From Mycobacterium sp. (GTDB taxonomy: Bacteria; Actinomycetota; Actinomycetes; Mycobacteriales; Mycobacteriaceae): 9,703 bases of DNA. The stretch lies in NCBI GenBank assembly GCA_018882545.1, contig VERS01000034.1, positions 1 to 9,703 on the forward strand. The letters are read 5' to 3'. Numbering within the stretch: the stretch's first letter is position 1; every line of letters starts with the position of its first letter. Of the stretch, positions 1 through 5,979 are shown in pieces. The notes under the pieces were generated by a model, which made no database searches, was not told where the DNA came from, and worked only from the letters and a program-made list of their open reading frames with translations. A program made the position numbers and the translations under genes.

Positions 1-222
1 GCCCGGCTGCGCGAGGAACTGCTGGCGCTGGCCGCCTCCTCTGAGGCGACCCGGGCCATCCGAACCGTCCTGTTCGCGCCCAGGCTGCCGGTGGATCCCC
101 GGCACAACTCCAAGATCGAGCGTCCGAAGCTGGCGAGATGGGCGGCCGGTCAGCTGTCCCGCGAACGTGACGCGGCGGACGAACACCCTCCGGTGCGCGG
201 CGCGGATCAGCTGTCGCGCTGA
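1..222 (+). CDS. C-terminal fragment of AMP-dependent ligase-like protein (acyl-CoA synthetase/OleC-like)
   Basis: Frame 1 is open from the window edge to a TGA at 220-222, giving the last 73 residues of a longer protein. The visible part includes TVLFAPRLPVDPRHNSKIER followed by a basic helix. This resembles the end of the C-terminal subdomain of ANL-type adenylate-forming enzymes (acyl-CoA synthetases, OleC-like ligases), which typically end with an F-PVD-RHN-KI-R segment. The lysine of NSKIER may be the mobile catalytic lysine of that superfamily. This is an inference from a short piece, because the AMP-binding core lies outside the window. The final 20 or so residues look like an unstructured tail. 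The gene converges on the DUF3303 gene. Confidence 0.5.
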   Translation, partial: ARLREELLALAASSEATRAIRTVLFAPRLPVDPRHNSKIERPKLARWAAGQLSRERDAADEHPPVRGADQLSR

Positions 223-230
223 CCCGCTGC

Positions 231-257
231 CGCCCGGGCCCCTGGCGGGCCCGGGGC
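231..257. terminator. Bidirectional hairpin terminator between convergent genes
   Basis: A perfect 9-bp inverted repeat, CCCGGGCCC / GGGCCCGGG (233-241 and 247-255), with a 5-nt loop fills the 37-bp gap between two convergent stop codons. It has no T-tract on either side, as is common for terminator-like hairpins in high-GC actinobacteria. Being symmetric, it could end transcription from both genes. That it works as a terminator is inferred from position and structure. Confidence 0.7.
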
Positions 258-259
258 GC

Positions 260-535
260 TCAGCTGTACAGCTTCTGCAGCACCCCTGCCAGCTCCGAAT
301 CCTCGAGAACGGGCGTGGCCTGAATGTCCATGAACTCACTCCACTCGGTGACCATTTCGGCGATGGCCGTCGCGTCCTCGCTCTCGGCGATGGCAAAGCC
401 GACACCGTTGGCGCCGTGCCAGCGACCGATCATGTTCACCCCCGCCGGAGGCACCCCGCCGGTCTTGAGGAACCGCGCGATCGCGGCCCGATAATCCTCG
501 CCGTGCGGCAGTGTCCAAGACGCCATATATCGCAT
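260..535 (-). CDS. DUF3303 family small protein
   Basis: A 91-residue protein that starts MRYMASWTLP and contains GVNMIGRWHGANGVGFAIAE and a late TPVLEDSE segment. This is the pattern I recognise for DUF3303 proteins (about 80-95 aa, ferredoxin-like alpha+beta fold, no established function). The ATG at 535 is preferred over a longer reading frame because a strong Shine-Dalgarno, GGAGAGG, sits 9 nt upstream and the family usually begins at this methionine. No signal peptide or membrane segment is visible, so it is probably cytosolic. It lies downstream of the first NiCoT permease on the same strand after a 157-bp gap, so read-through from the nickel-regulated promoter is possible but unproven. 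The gap shows no convincing promoter or terminator. Confidence 0.75.
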   Translation of the reverse strand: MRYMASWTLPHGEDYRAAIARFLKTGGVPPAGVNMIGRWHGANGVGFAIAESEDATAIAEMVTEWSEFMDIQATPVLEDSELAGVLQKLYS

Positions 536-692
536 GATCCCTGTCCTCTCCGTGGTTGCGGGCACCTGGGCTGGAACCACCCGCGTCGCCTATCAGCCTC
601 TCGCGGTGCGCATCTGGTGTACATGGATCATGCGATCGACAGCGGTGCCCCGCCGGCGATTGGTCGGCACGCCGTTCAGCAGGACTGCGGGT

Positions 693-1781
693 TCAGCTTT
701 CGGGTGCGGCTGCCCACCGCTCTTCGATGCGACCGAAGCGCCAGACCAGCACCGAGGTCAGCCAGGTCAGCACGAAGAGCCCGACGATCGTGAAGCCGAG
801 CACGTTGAGATCCAGCCCGGACACCCAATCCCAGAAGGGGCCCCGCCAGCCGAACTGCCCGACCAGCAACGAGAGCAGCTGAGCGGTTCCGATGATCAGC
901 GCCACCGCGACCGACAATCCGGTCACGGTGAGGTTGTAGTAGACCTTGCGCACCGGTTTGGCGAACGCCCAGCCGTAGGCGAAGTTCATAAACGATCCGT
1001 CGATGGTGTCCAGCAGCGTCATACCCGCGGCGAAGATCACCGGCAGGCACAGGATTGCGTACCACGGCAGGCCGGCGGCTGCGCTGGTGCCGGCCAGTAC
1101 CAGCAGGGCAACCTCGGTGGCGGTGTCGAATCCAAGCCCGAAAAGCACGCCCAGCGGATACATCTGCCACGACCGGCGGATGGACCGGGTGAACCGGCCG
1201 AAGAACCGGTTGAAGAAACCGCGATTGTTCAACTGCTGTTCGAGTGCGGCTTCGTCGAAGTCGCCGCGCCGCATCGAGCTGAACACCCGCAGGATGCCGG
1301 CCAGGATCACGATGTTGATCGCGGCGATCAGGTAGAGGAAGGCCCCCGAGACACCGGCACCGAACAGACCGGTGTAGTGCTGAAGAGCTGAGGAGTCGTC
1401 GGCGACCGGACCCATCACCGCCTTGACGCCCAGCGCGATCAGAACCGCCAGCCCGAACACCACCGACGAGTGCCCCAGGGAGAAGAAGAACCCGGCCCCC
1501 AGCGGACGCTGCCCGTCCTCCAGGAGCTTGCGCGTGGTGTTGTCGATGGCGGCGATGTGGTCGGCGTCGAAGGCGTGGCGCATTCCCAGCGCGTAGGCGG
1601 CCAGGCCCACCCCGACGCCCAGCGCCTTGTCGCCCAGGTCGAAATGCTGGGGTACCACAAAGAAAAGCATTGTGCCCCAACCGATCACGTGCAGTGCGGC
1701 GACAAAGGCGAACATGGCACCCAGCCTCATCCACTCCCGCCGGGACAACAGCGCGCGCAGCCGTCGCCAGCGGGTCATCAC
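693..1781 (-). CDS. nicT: NiCoT-family nickel/cobalt permease, probably nickel uptake (NicT-like)
   Basis: A polytopic inner-membrane permease of about 361 aa, a normal length for the HoxN/NixA/NicT family of high-affinity secondary Ni2+/Co2+ importers. Counting from the ATG at 1778, the hallmark H-x4-D-H motif is at H68-D73-H74 (RHAFDADHI). LGHSS follows at 101-105, FGLGFDTATE at 213-222 and LDTIDG at 256-261; these are family signatures in or near TM helices. A charged cytoplasmic loop lies at about 168-203. The start is either GTG 1781 or the adjacent ATG 1778; the predicted -10 ends 8 nt before the GTG, so the mRNA has almost no leader. The gene is divergent from the Fur-family regulator, and a Nur-box-like operator overlaps its promoter, which argues for nickel over cobalt as substrate. 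Metal specificity cannot be read from the protein itself. Confidence 0.93.
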   Translation of the reverse strand: MMTRWRRLRALLSRREWMRLGAMFAFVAALHVIGWGTMLFFVVPQHFDLGDKALGVGVGLAAYALGMRHAFDADHIAAIDNTTRKLLEDGQRPLGAGFFFSLGHSSVVFGLAVLIALGVKAVMGPVADDSSALQHYTGLFGAGVSGAFLYLIAAINIVILAGILRVFSSMRRGDFDEAALEQQLNNRGFFNRFFGRFTRSIRRSWQMYPLGVLFGLGFDTATEVALLVLAGTSAAAGLPWYAILCLPVIFAAGMTLLDTIDGSFMNFAYGWAFAKPVRKVYYNLTVTGLSVAVALIIGTAQLLSLLVGQFGWRGPFWDWVSGLDLNVLGFTIVGLFVLTWLTSVLVWRFGRIEERWAAAPES

Positions 1782-1789
1782 ACTTCGTC

Positions 1790-1818
1790 ACGCTATTGAG
1801 CGCATCGGCTTTATGCAA
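1790..1818 (-). promoter_or_regulatory. Predicted SigA-type promoter of the first NiCoT permease
   Basis: On the minus strand a -35 element TTGCAT (1813-1818) is followed by a 17-nt spacer and a -10 element TAGCGT (1790-1795), which fits the actinobacterial TANNNT pattern. Transcription would start about 7 nt further on, within a few bases of the GTG/ATG start, giving a leaderless or near-leaderless message. This is inferred from motif and spacing only. Confidence 0.55.
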
Positions 1819-1829
1819 GCGATTCGCAA
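1813..1829. promoter_or_regulatory. Nur-box-like operator (nickel-responsive Fur-family site)
   Basis: The plus strand reads ATGCAA-GCGAT-TCGCAA. This matches the published Streptomyces coelicolor Nur box, tTGCaa-N5-ttGCAA, at 10 of the 12 specified bases with the exact 5-nt spacing, including both invariant TGC and GCA cores. It sits between the divergent permease and Fur-family genes and covers the -35 of the permease promoter, the expected place for a repressor. A Fur dimer bound here could also control the regulator gene. Confidence 0.65.
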
Positions 1830-1884
1830 GACTGCCGCGGCGGCTGGTTGGCCCCGGGTCGCTGCAGGGGTGACACTGGTGGTC

Positions 1885-2352
1885 ATGACAGTCCAGCCGC
1901 CCGATGCCGAGCGCCTCGGCGACCTGCTGCGCGCCCGGGGCCTGCGCCGGATGCCCTCGCGGATCGCGGTGCTGGCCGTACTGGAACCCGTCGACGGGCA
2001 TCTGTCGGTGGCCGAGATACACCAGCGGATTTCTCGGCGCATCGCCGATTCCGGACCGGGAAGCGATCCGGCGCGACCCGACCTGGCGACGGTGTACCGC
2101 ACCGTCACCACCCTGGTCGAGCAGGGGGTGCTGCATGCGCTGGCAGTCGAGGGCGGCGTCACGACCTACGGTCTGGCGGACAAACCCCACCACCACGCCG
2201 TGTGCACCGACTGCGGAAACATCATCGAGGTGCCGGCCCAGCGGTTGTCGGTGGCGCTGGAACACGCGATCGAGGGCAGTTCGTTCACCCTGTCCGACCA
2301 GGCCGGGCTGACTCTGCACGGACGCTGCCCGGCCTGCCAGCACGCCCGGTAA
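1885..2352 (+). CDS. Fur-family metalloregulator, probably nickel-responsive (Nur-like)
   Basis: A 155-residue cytosolic DNA-binding repressor of the Fur superfamily. The winged-helix domain spans about 8-95, with recognition helix LATVYRTVTTLVEQG (67-81). The dimerisation domain begins with the histidine cluster H102-H104. Two structural-zinc CxxC pairs follow: C107-C110 (CTDCGN) and C148-C151 (CPAC), with H145 just before the second. ATG 1885 gives the normal family N-terminus. An ATG at 1813 would lie inside the operator and add an atypical hydrophobic stretch; GTG 1870 is a possible alternative. No strong Shine-Dalgarno is seen. Residues about 54-65 (ADSGPGSDPARP) look like an insertion before the recognition helix. 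The Nur-box-like site and divergent nickel permease suggest Nur; Zur or another Fur subtype cannot be excluded from the residues alone. The gene converges on the second permease with a 23-bp gap. Confidence 0.85.
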   Translation: MTVQPPDAERLGDLLRARGLRRMPSRIAVLAVLEPVDGHLSVAEIHQRISRRIADSGPGSDPARPDLATVYRTVTTLVEQGVLHALAVEGGVTTYGLADKPHHHAVCTDCGNIIEVPAQRLSVALEHAIEGSSFTLSDQAGLTLHGRCPACQHAR

Positions 2353-2375
2353 GGCGTACCCACCCGGCGGCCTGA

Positions 2376-3431
2376 TCAGCGCTGCCAGGTCGGGACCAGT
2401 CCCAGCCGCCACAGCCCGGCGGCCAGCGCCCAGGTGATGGCGACCAGGCCGACGACGATGAAACCGACCTGGTCCATGCCGATCGAACTGACCCAGTCGG
2501 TGACCGGATTGGCCCAGCCGAAATCGTCGTGGATCACCGTGATCAACTGGACGGTGCCGACCAGGCCGGCGACGGCGACCGACAGGGCGGTGATGGTGAA
2601 GTTGTAGAAGATCTTCCGGAACGGGTCGGCGAACGCCCAGTCGTAGGCTGCCGACATGAAGACCCCGTCGAGGGTGTCCATCAGGCTCATCCCGGCGGCG
2701 AACAACACCGGCAGGACCAGCAGCGCATACCAGGGCAGGCCCGCCGCCGCACCGCTGCCGGCCATCGCGAGCAGGGCGACCTCGGTGGCAGTGTCGAACC
2801 CCAGGCCGAACAGCGCGCCCACCACGAACATCTGGCCCGGGGCGGTGATCCGTCGCATCACCGGCCCGAGCAGTCGGGCCAGTACTCCGCTGCCTCCCAT
2901 CCCGTCGACGTGGCGGTCGTCGACCCGACCGGCGCGGACGGCAAGGAACGTCTGCCAGATCCCCACCAGGACAACGACGTTGACGGCCGCGATCAGGTAG
3001 AGAAACCCGCCCGAGACCAGGGTTCCCATCGTGCCGAGCAGCCGCCTGGCAGCCGAACCGTCGTTCAGGAGCACATCGGCGGCCCTGGCCGCGGCGCCCA
3101 CCAACAGCGCCAGCAGTACCACCATCGCCGCATGGCCGAGGGCGAACCAGAAACCGACCGACTTGGGCCGACTCCGCTCGGCGGACAGTTTACGGGTGAC
3201 GTTGTCGATCGCGGCGATGTGGTCGGCGTCGAAGGCGTGCCGCAGACCCATCAGATAGGCGGCCACGCCCACCCCGATCGAGAGCACCTGCGCGCCGCCG
3301 GAACCGTCGGACCGGGTGACCAGGGCGACCAGCGCCCCGAATCCGAGCAGGTGCAGCGCACCGACGACGCCGAGCAGGCCCGCGACCTGTGTCCAGTCTC
3401 GGCGGGTCCAGGACTGCACCAGTCCAGCCAT
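2376..3431 (-). CDS. NiCoT-family permease, probably cobalt uptake under B12 riboswitch control
   Basis: A 351-aa paralogue of the first permease with the same hallmarks: H65-x4-D70-H71 (RHAFDADHI), LGHAAMV at 98-104 (the first copy has LGHSSVV), FGLGFDTATE at 208-217 and MDTLDG at 251-256. Hydrophobic segments fit a multi-pass membrane importer of Ni2+/Co2+. The ATG at 3431 is clear: a strong AGGAGG lies 6 nt upstream, directly after the riboswitch. A cobalamin riboswitch in the leader implies that expression falls when B12 is plentiful. That pattern is typical of cobalt importers feeding corrin synthesis, so cobalt is the inferred physiological substrate. It is not simply a recent duplicate, since the loops and N-terminus differ clearly from the first copy. 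Confidence 0.92.
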   Translation of the reverse strand: MAGLVQSWTRRDWTQVAGLLGVVGALHLLGFGALVALVTRSDGSGGAQVLSIGVGVAAYLMGLRHAFDADHIAAIDNVTRKLSAERSRPKSVGFWFALGHAAMVVLLALLVGAAARAADVLLNDGSAARRLLGTMGTLVSGGFLYLIAAVNVVVLVGIWQTFLAVRAGRVDDRHVDGMGGSGVLARLLGPVMRRITAPGQMFVVGALFGLGFDTATEVALLAMAGSGAAAGLPWYALLVLPVLFAAGMSLMDTLDGVFMSAAYDWAFADPFRKIFYNFTITALSVAVAGLVGTVQLITVIHDDFGWANPVTDWVSSIGMDQVGFIVVGLVAITWALAAGLWRLGLVPTWQR

Positions 3432-3437
3432 CGGCGA

Positions 3438-3460
3438 CCTCCTGGGGATGACGCGTCCCC
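3438..3460 (-). promoter_or_regulatory. Shine-Dalgarno and adjacent hairpin, candidate riboswitch expression platform
   Basis: In the RNA, a hairpin with a GGGGA/UCCCC stem and 7-nt loop (3444-3460) ends immediately before the AGGAGG ribosome binding site (3438-3443). The sequence GGAGGU at the binding site is also fully complementary to ACCUCC in the B12-box region (3481-3486). No U-tract terminator is present between the aptamer and the gene, so control at translation initiation is more likely than at termination. Which pairing forms with ligand is not decided by the sequence. Confidence 0.45.
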
Positions 3461-3464
3461 GTTG

Positions 3465-3580
3465 CGGGCGACGTCAGGCGGGAGGTCTGGCTCCCCCGCT
3501 CGGATGAGACCACCCGGGTGGGGACACAGTGGCGCGACCGCACCGGAATCTCACCGGTTTCCGCACCGTCCGACTCGTAC
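3465..3580 (-). promoter_or_regulatory. Cobalamin (B12) riboswitch
   Basis: Read on the minus strand, the leader contains the conserved aptamer pieces in order. GGAA plus the ACCGGTGAGATTCCGGT hairpin lies at 3542-3562. The core GCCACTG is at 3527-3533. A CCACCCGGGTGG stem at 3510-3521 follows, and then the B12-box-like GGAGCCAGACC at 3484-3494. A plausible closing P1 stem pairs GUCGG (about 3572-3576) with CUGAC just after the B12 box. Family knowledge: these elements bind adenosyl- or other cobalamins and usually turn off B12 synthesis, B12 uptake or cobalt transport genes. The outer limits are approximate. Confidence 0.9.
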
Positions 3581-3586
3581 CCGGCG

Positions 3587-3592
3587 ACCATA
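3587..3592 (-). promoter_or_regulatory. Candidate -10 element for the riboswitch-permease transcript
   Basis: TATGGT on the minus strand fits TANNNT and would place the RNA start near 3580, just ahead of the P1 stem of the riboswitch. The matching -35 region (GTGATC-like, 17 nt upstream) is weak. The support is position more than sequence. Confidence 0.3.
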
Positions 3593-3634
3593 CCCCGGGG
3601 CCGGGTGGCGATCACGACCCGGCGGTGGCCGGTC

Positions 3635-3640
3635 TACCGT
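3635..3640 (+). promoter_or_regulatory. Candidate -10 element for a leaderless GNAT-fusion mRNA
   Basis: TACCGT fits the TANNNT pattern and ends exactly 7 nt before the GTG at 3648, the usual spacing for a leaderless actinobacterial transcript. No good -35 is visible and there is no Shine-Dalgarno for this gene, which agrees with leaderless initiation but does not prove it. Confidence 0.35.
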
Positions 3641-3647
3641 GTCGGCT

Positions 3648-5096
3648 GTGGACCGCCCGATCCTTGAGTTACGTCTTCCCGAGGAGCTTCCCGCCGGTGC
3701 GGGCGTCGTAGCGCTGGAAGCGGCGCTTCGCGGTTATCGCGTCGATGACTGCACCATCCGGCGTTCCTGCGCCGTGATCGGCGAGTTGATCACCGAGGCG
3801 CGTCAGCGTCCGGCCTTCGACGCCGAAACGGCAGCGGTGGAGTTGACCGCGCATCTGGCCGGCGACACCATGCGGGTCCGGGTGCGTGATCGGCGAACCC
3901 CCGACCTCTCCGACCGCGTCGGTGCCCGACTGTCGTGGAAGCTGGCCCGCCTGGGGTTCGTCCGGGAACTGCGTTGCGCCCTCGGCGCGGACGGAAACGT
4001 CACCGAATGCGACGTCGAACTACCGCCGGGCGGTGCCCGCCCCGCGCAGGTGCCCACCGTCGCCGAAGACGCCGGCCTCGTCGACGACGCAACCGCTGCC
4101 GGGGTGGAACTGAGGATGGCGGTCGCGGAGGACGCCGCAGGCATCGTCGACCTGACCTATCGGACCTATGGTTTCACGCACGTGGATCACGGACTGTATT
4201 CGGTTGCGGCACTGCAGGACCGGATTCGTTCGGATGCCATGCAGTCCTTCGTGGCCCAGAGTCCCGACGGGGCGATCGTCGGACACCTGGGCCTGGTCGC
4301 CGAACGGGATGGCCTGATCCCGGAGTGCGGACGACTGATGGTCGATCCCCGATGGCGCGGGCGCGGGCTCGCGGGCACCCTCGGCGAGTTGGTCCTGGCC
4401 GATGCCGACCGGAGAGGTCTGCCATTCCTTTGGGGAGAGTGCGTCGCCAACCACCTCGCATCGCAGCGGTTCTGCCGGTCGCTGGACGGAGTCGAGGTCG
4501 GTCTGCTGGCGGGCGCCCTGCCCGACACCCTTCGGATGTCGGGGATCGACAACGAACTCAGCGGGCGGATGTCGCTGATTCCCTACGGCATACCGGTGCG
4601 GCCGGGGCCGGCGCGCATCACCCACCTGCCCGACCACCACCACCGGATCTACACCGAGGTATCCGGACGTCTGCGCCTCCAACGGACCGTCATCGACTGC
4701 GACACCGCCGAGGAAGGTCCGGCGCACCTCGAGGTCAGCGTCAGCCCGGGATTCGGTACCGGCCGCATCGCGGTCCTGCAACCGGGAGTCGATGCCACCG
4801 ACCGGACCGCCGAGGAGTTCCGCACCATGGCCGAGGCCGGCCTGGATGTCATCTACCTCGATATCGGCCTGGACCATCCGTCGGCGCCCAACGCGATCCG
4901 GCTGGCGGAGGCCAACGAGTTCTTCTGGGCCGCCCTGCTGCCGGACGCCCGCCCGCAGGGCGACGTGCTGCGCCTGCAGCGGATCGGCTGGGTCGGCGTC
5001 GACACCGGCGGAGTCAGCTGTGCCTCGGATTTCGGCCGCCGGATGGTCGACTACGTGCTCAGCGAGCGGGACCGGGTGGAAAACCCCGGCGCGTAG
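3648..5096 (+). CDS. GNAT acetyltransferase fused to a degenerate RsbW-like ATPase domain
   Basis: A 482-residue three-part protein. Residues about 4-127 resemble an anti-sigma-factor/RsbW-type GHKL fold: IGELITEARQR (44-54) sits where the N-box ELVxNAxxH is expected, VELTAHLAGDTMRVRVRD (64-81) looks like the strand run, and DRRTP (81-85) replaces DxGxG. The usual Asn and the glycines are missing, so ATP binding looks lost. Residues about 153-285 are a GNAT domain with VDPRWRGRGLAG (232-243), whose R-x-x-G-x-G is the acetyl-CoA pyrophosphate loop. Residues about 290-482 form a further alpha/beta region that I do not recognise. No membrane segment or signal peptide is seen. GTG 3648 is chosen for the match to a domain start and the -10 spacing; an in-frame GTG at 3639 is possible. 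The acetyl acceptor is unknown. The 3' end overlaps the desaturase gene on the other strand by 46 bp. Confidence 0.75.
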   Translation: MDRPILELRLPEELPAGAGVVALEAALRGYRVDDCTIRRSCAVIGELITEARQRPAFDAETAAVELTAHLAGDTMRVRVRDRRTPDLSDRVGARLSWKLARLGFVRELRCALGADGNVTECDVELPPGGARPAQVPTVAEDAGLVDDATAAGVELRMAVAEDAAGIVDLTYRTYGFTHVDHGLYSVAALQDRIRSDAMQSFVAQSPDGAIVGHLGLVAERDGLIPECGRLMVDPRWRGRGLAGTLGELVLADADRRGLPFLWGECVANHLASQRFCRSLDGVEVGLLAGALPDTLRMSGIDNELSGRMSLIPYGIPVRPGPARITHLPDHHHRIYTEVSGRLRLQRTVIDCDTAEEGPAHLEVSVSPGFGTGRIAVLQPGVDATDRTAEEFRTMAEAGLDVIYLDIGLDHPSAPNAIRLAEANEFFWAALLPDARPQGDVLRLQRIGWVGVDTGGVSCASDFGRRMVDYVLSERDRVENPGA

Positions 5097-5977
5097 CGGC
5101 GGCGAGGCGCTCCCGCCGACGGGCGTGCCGGGTGTGTCACCGTCGTCGGCTCCCAGCCCGGCCCGGCGAACAGATAGCCCAGCACGTCGCGCGGACGGCG
5201 CGCGGTCCGCACGTCGCGGGCGATCGCGGCGAACTCGTGGAACGCCACTTTCAGCGGGTTGAAGGTGTTGACGTTCTTGGTCAGACCGAACACCACCCGC
5301 TCGCCCTCGGCTTCGAAGGTGCCGAACAGGCGGTCCCACAGGATCAGGATGCCGCCGTAGTTGCGGTCCAGGTAGCGGGCGTTGGAGCCGTGGTGCACCC
5401 GGTGGTGAGAGGGAGTGTTCATGACGAATTCGACAGGTGCCCAGAGCTTTCCGATGCGTTCGGTGTGCAGGAAGAACTGGTAGAGCAGGCTGATGGACTG
5501 CTGCATCAGGATCATCCACGGCGGGAAGCCCACCAGCACCAACGGCAGCCAGAACGGCAGTGCGGTGAACGGCGTCCACGGCTGCCGCAGCGCGGTCGAC
5601 AAGTTGTAGTGCTCGCTGGAGTGGTGCACGACGTGGCTGGCCCAGAACAGCCGCACCGTGTGATGGCTGCGGTGGTAGGCGTAGAAGCAGAGGTCCTCGG
5701 CGACGAACAGGGCGGCGAACAGCAGGGCCCAGGTCAGCGGATCGCTACCCGAGAGATGAATCGGGGCGATCATGTACAGCGCGGAGTAGACCACCAGGAC
5801 GACGGCCTTCCAGCCGATGTTCACCAGAACCGAACCCGCTCCCATGATCAGGCTGGTGCGGGTGTCGCGGGCCTCGTAGCCGGCCTTGTCCTCATCCGGC
5901 AGCAGGTAGTAGGACATCCCTTCGAGCACCAGCAGGATCACGAAGAAGGGAATCGCGGCATGGATGATCTCGTACAC
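5051..5977 (-). CDS. Sterol desaturase/fatty acid hydroxylase family membrane di-iron enzyme
   Basis: A 308-aa integral membrane protein with the histidine clusters that bind two irons in the fatty acid hydroxylase superfamily: H102-x2-H105-H106 (YHRSHH), H115-x2-H118-H119 (SHVVHH) and H191-H192-x2-H195-H196 (HHRVHH), plus H171. Hydrophobic segments lie at about 5-26, 43-72, 80-100 and 140-170. Members use O2 and reductant to hydroxylate or desaturate lipids, sterols or carotenoids; the substrate here is unknown. The start is a GTG at 5977, 2 nt after the regulator's stop, with AAAGAG 8 nt upstream, so the two genes are probably co-transcribed. After the family-like LGYLFAGPGW (266-275) there is a low-complexity Arg/Ser/Pro tail of about 33 residues, part of which is encoded antisense to the end of the GNAT gene. 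Confidence 0.9.
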   Translation of the reverse strand: MYEIIHAAIPFFVILLVLEGMSYYLLPDEDKAGYEARDTRTSLIMGAGSVLVNIGWKAVVLVVYSALYMIAPIHLSGSDPLTWALLFAALFVAEDLCFYAYHRSHHTVRLFWASHVVHHSSEHYNLSTALRQPWTPFTALPFWLPLVLVGFPPWMILMQQSISLLYQFFLHTERIGKLWAPVEFVMNTPSHHRVHHGSNARYLDRNYGGILILWDRLFGTFEAEGERVVFGLTKNVNTFNPLKVAFHEFAAIARDVRTARRPRDVLGYLFAGPGWEPTTVTHPARPSAGAPRRRYAPGFSTRSRSLST

Positions 5978-5979
5978 GG

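Noticed and set aside
536..692. Possible promoter or small gene in the 157-bp gap between the first permease and the DUF3303 gene
   Set aside because: Only the DUF3303 Shine-Dalgarno is convincing. Short inverted repeats there (CGCAT...ATGCG, GTGCC...GGCAC) are weak and widely spaced, and no -35/-10 pair stands out.
1813..1884. Upstream ATG at 1813 as start of the Fur-family gene
   Set aside because: It would begin inside the operator and add a hydrophobic stretch not found in the family. ATG 1885 gives a normal N-terminus.
2353..2375. Terminator between the convergent regulator and second permease genes
   Set aside because: The 23-bp gap has no inverted repeat long enough to call a hairpin.
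676..2412. Long minus-strand open frame of 578 codons across the first permease and the regulator
   Set aside because: It is antisense or out of frame to two genes with clear family motifs. High GC keeps non-coding frames open, and its translation is Arg/Gly/His-rich with no recognisable domain.
2529..3647. N-terminal extension of the GNAT-fusion reading frame
   Set aside because: The frame is open far upstream, but this stretch is antisense to the second permease and its riboswitch. The natural domain start and the -10 spacing point to GTG 3648.
4020..5579. Long minus-strand open frame of 519 codons opposite the GNAT gene
   Set aside because: It is the antisense shadow of the GNAT gene and an alternative frame of the desaturase, with no motif support.
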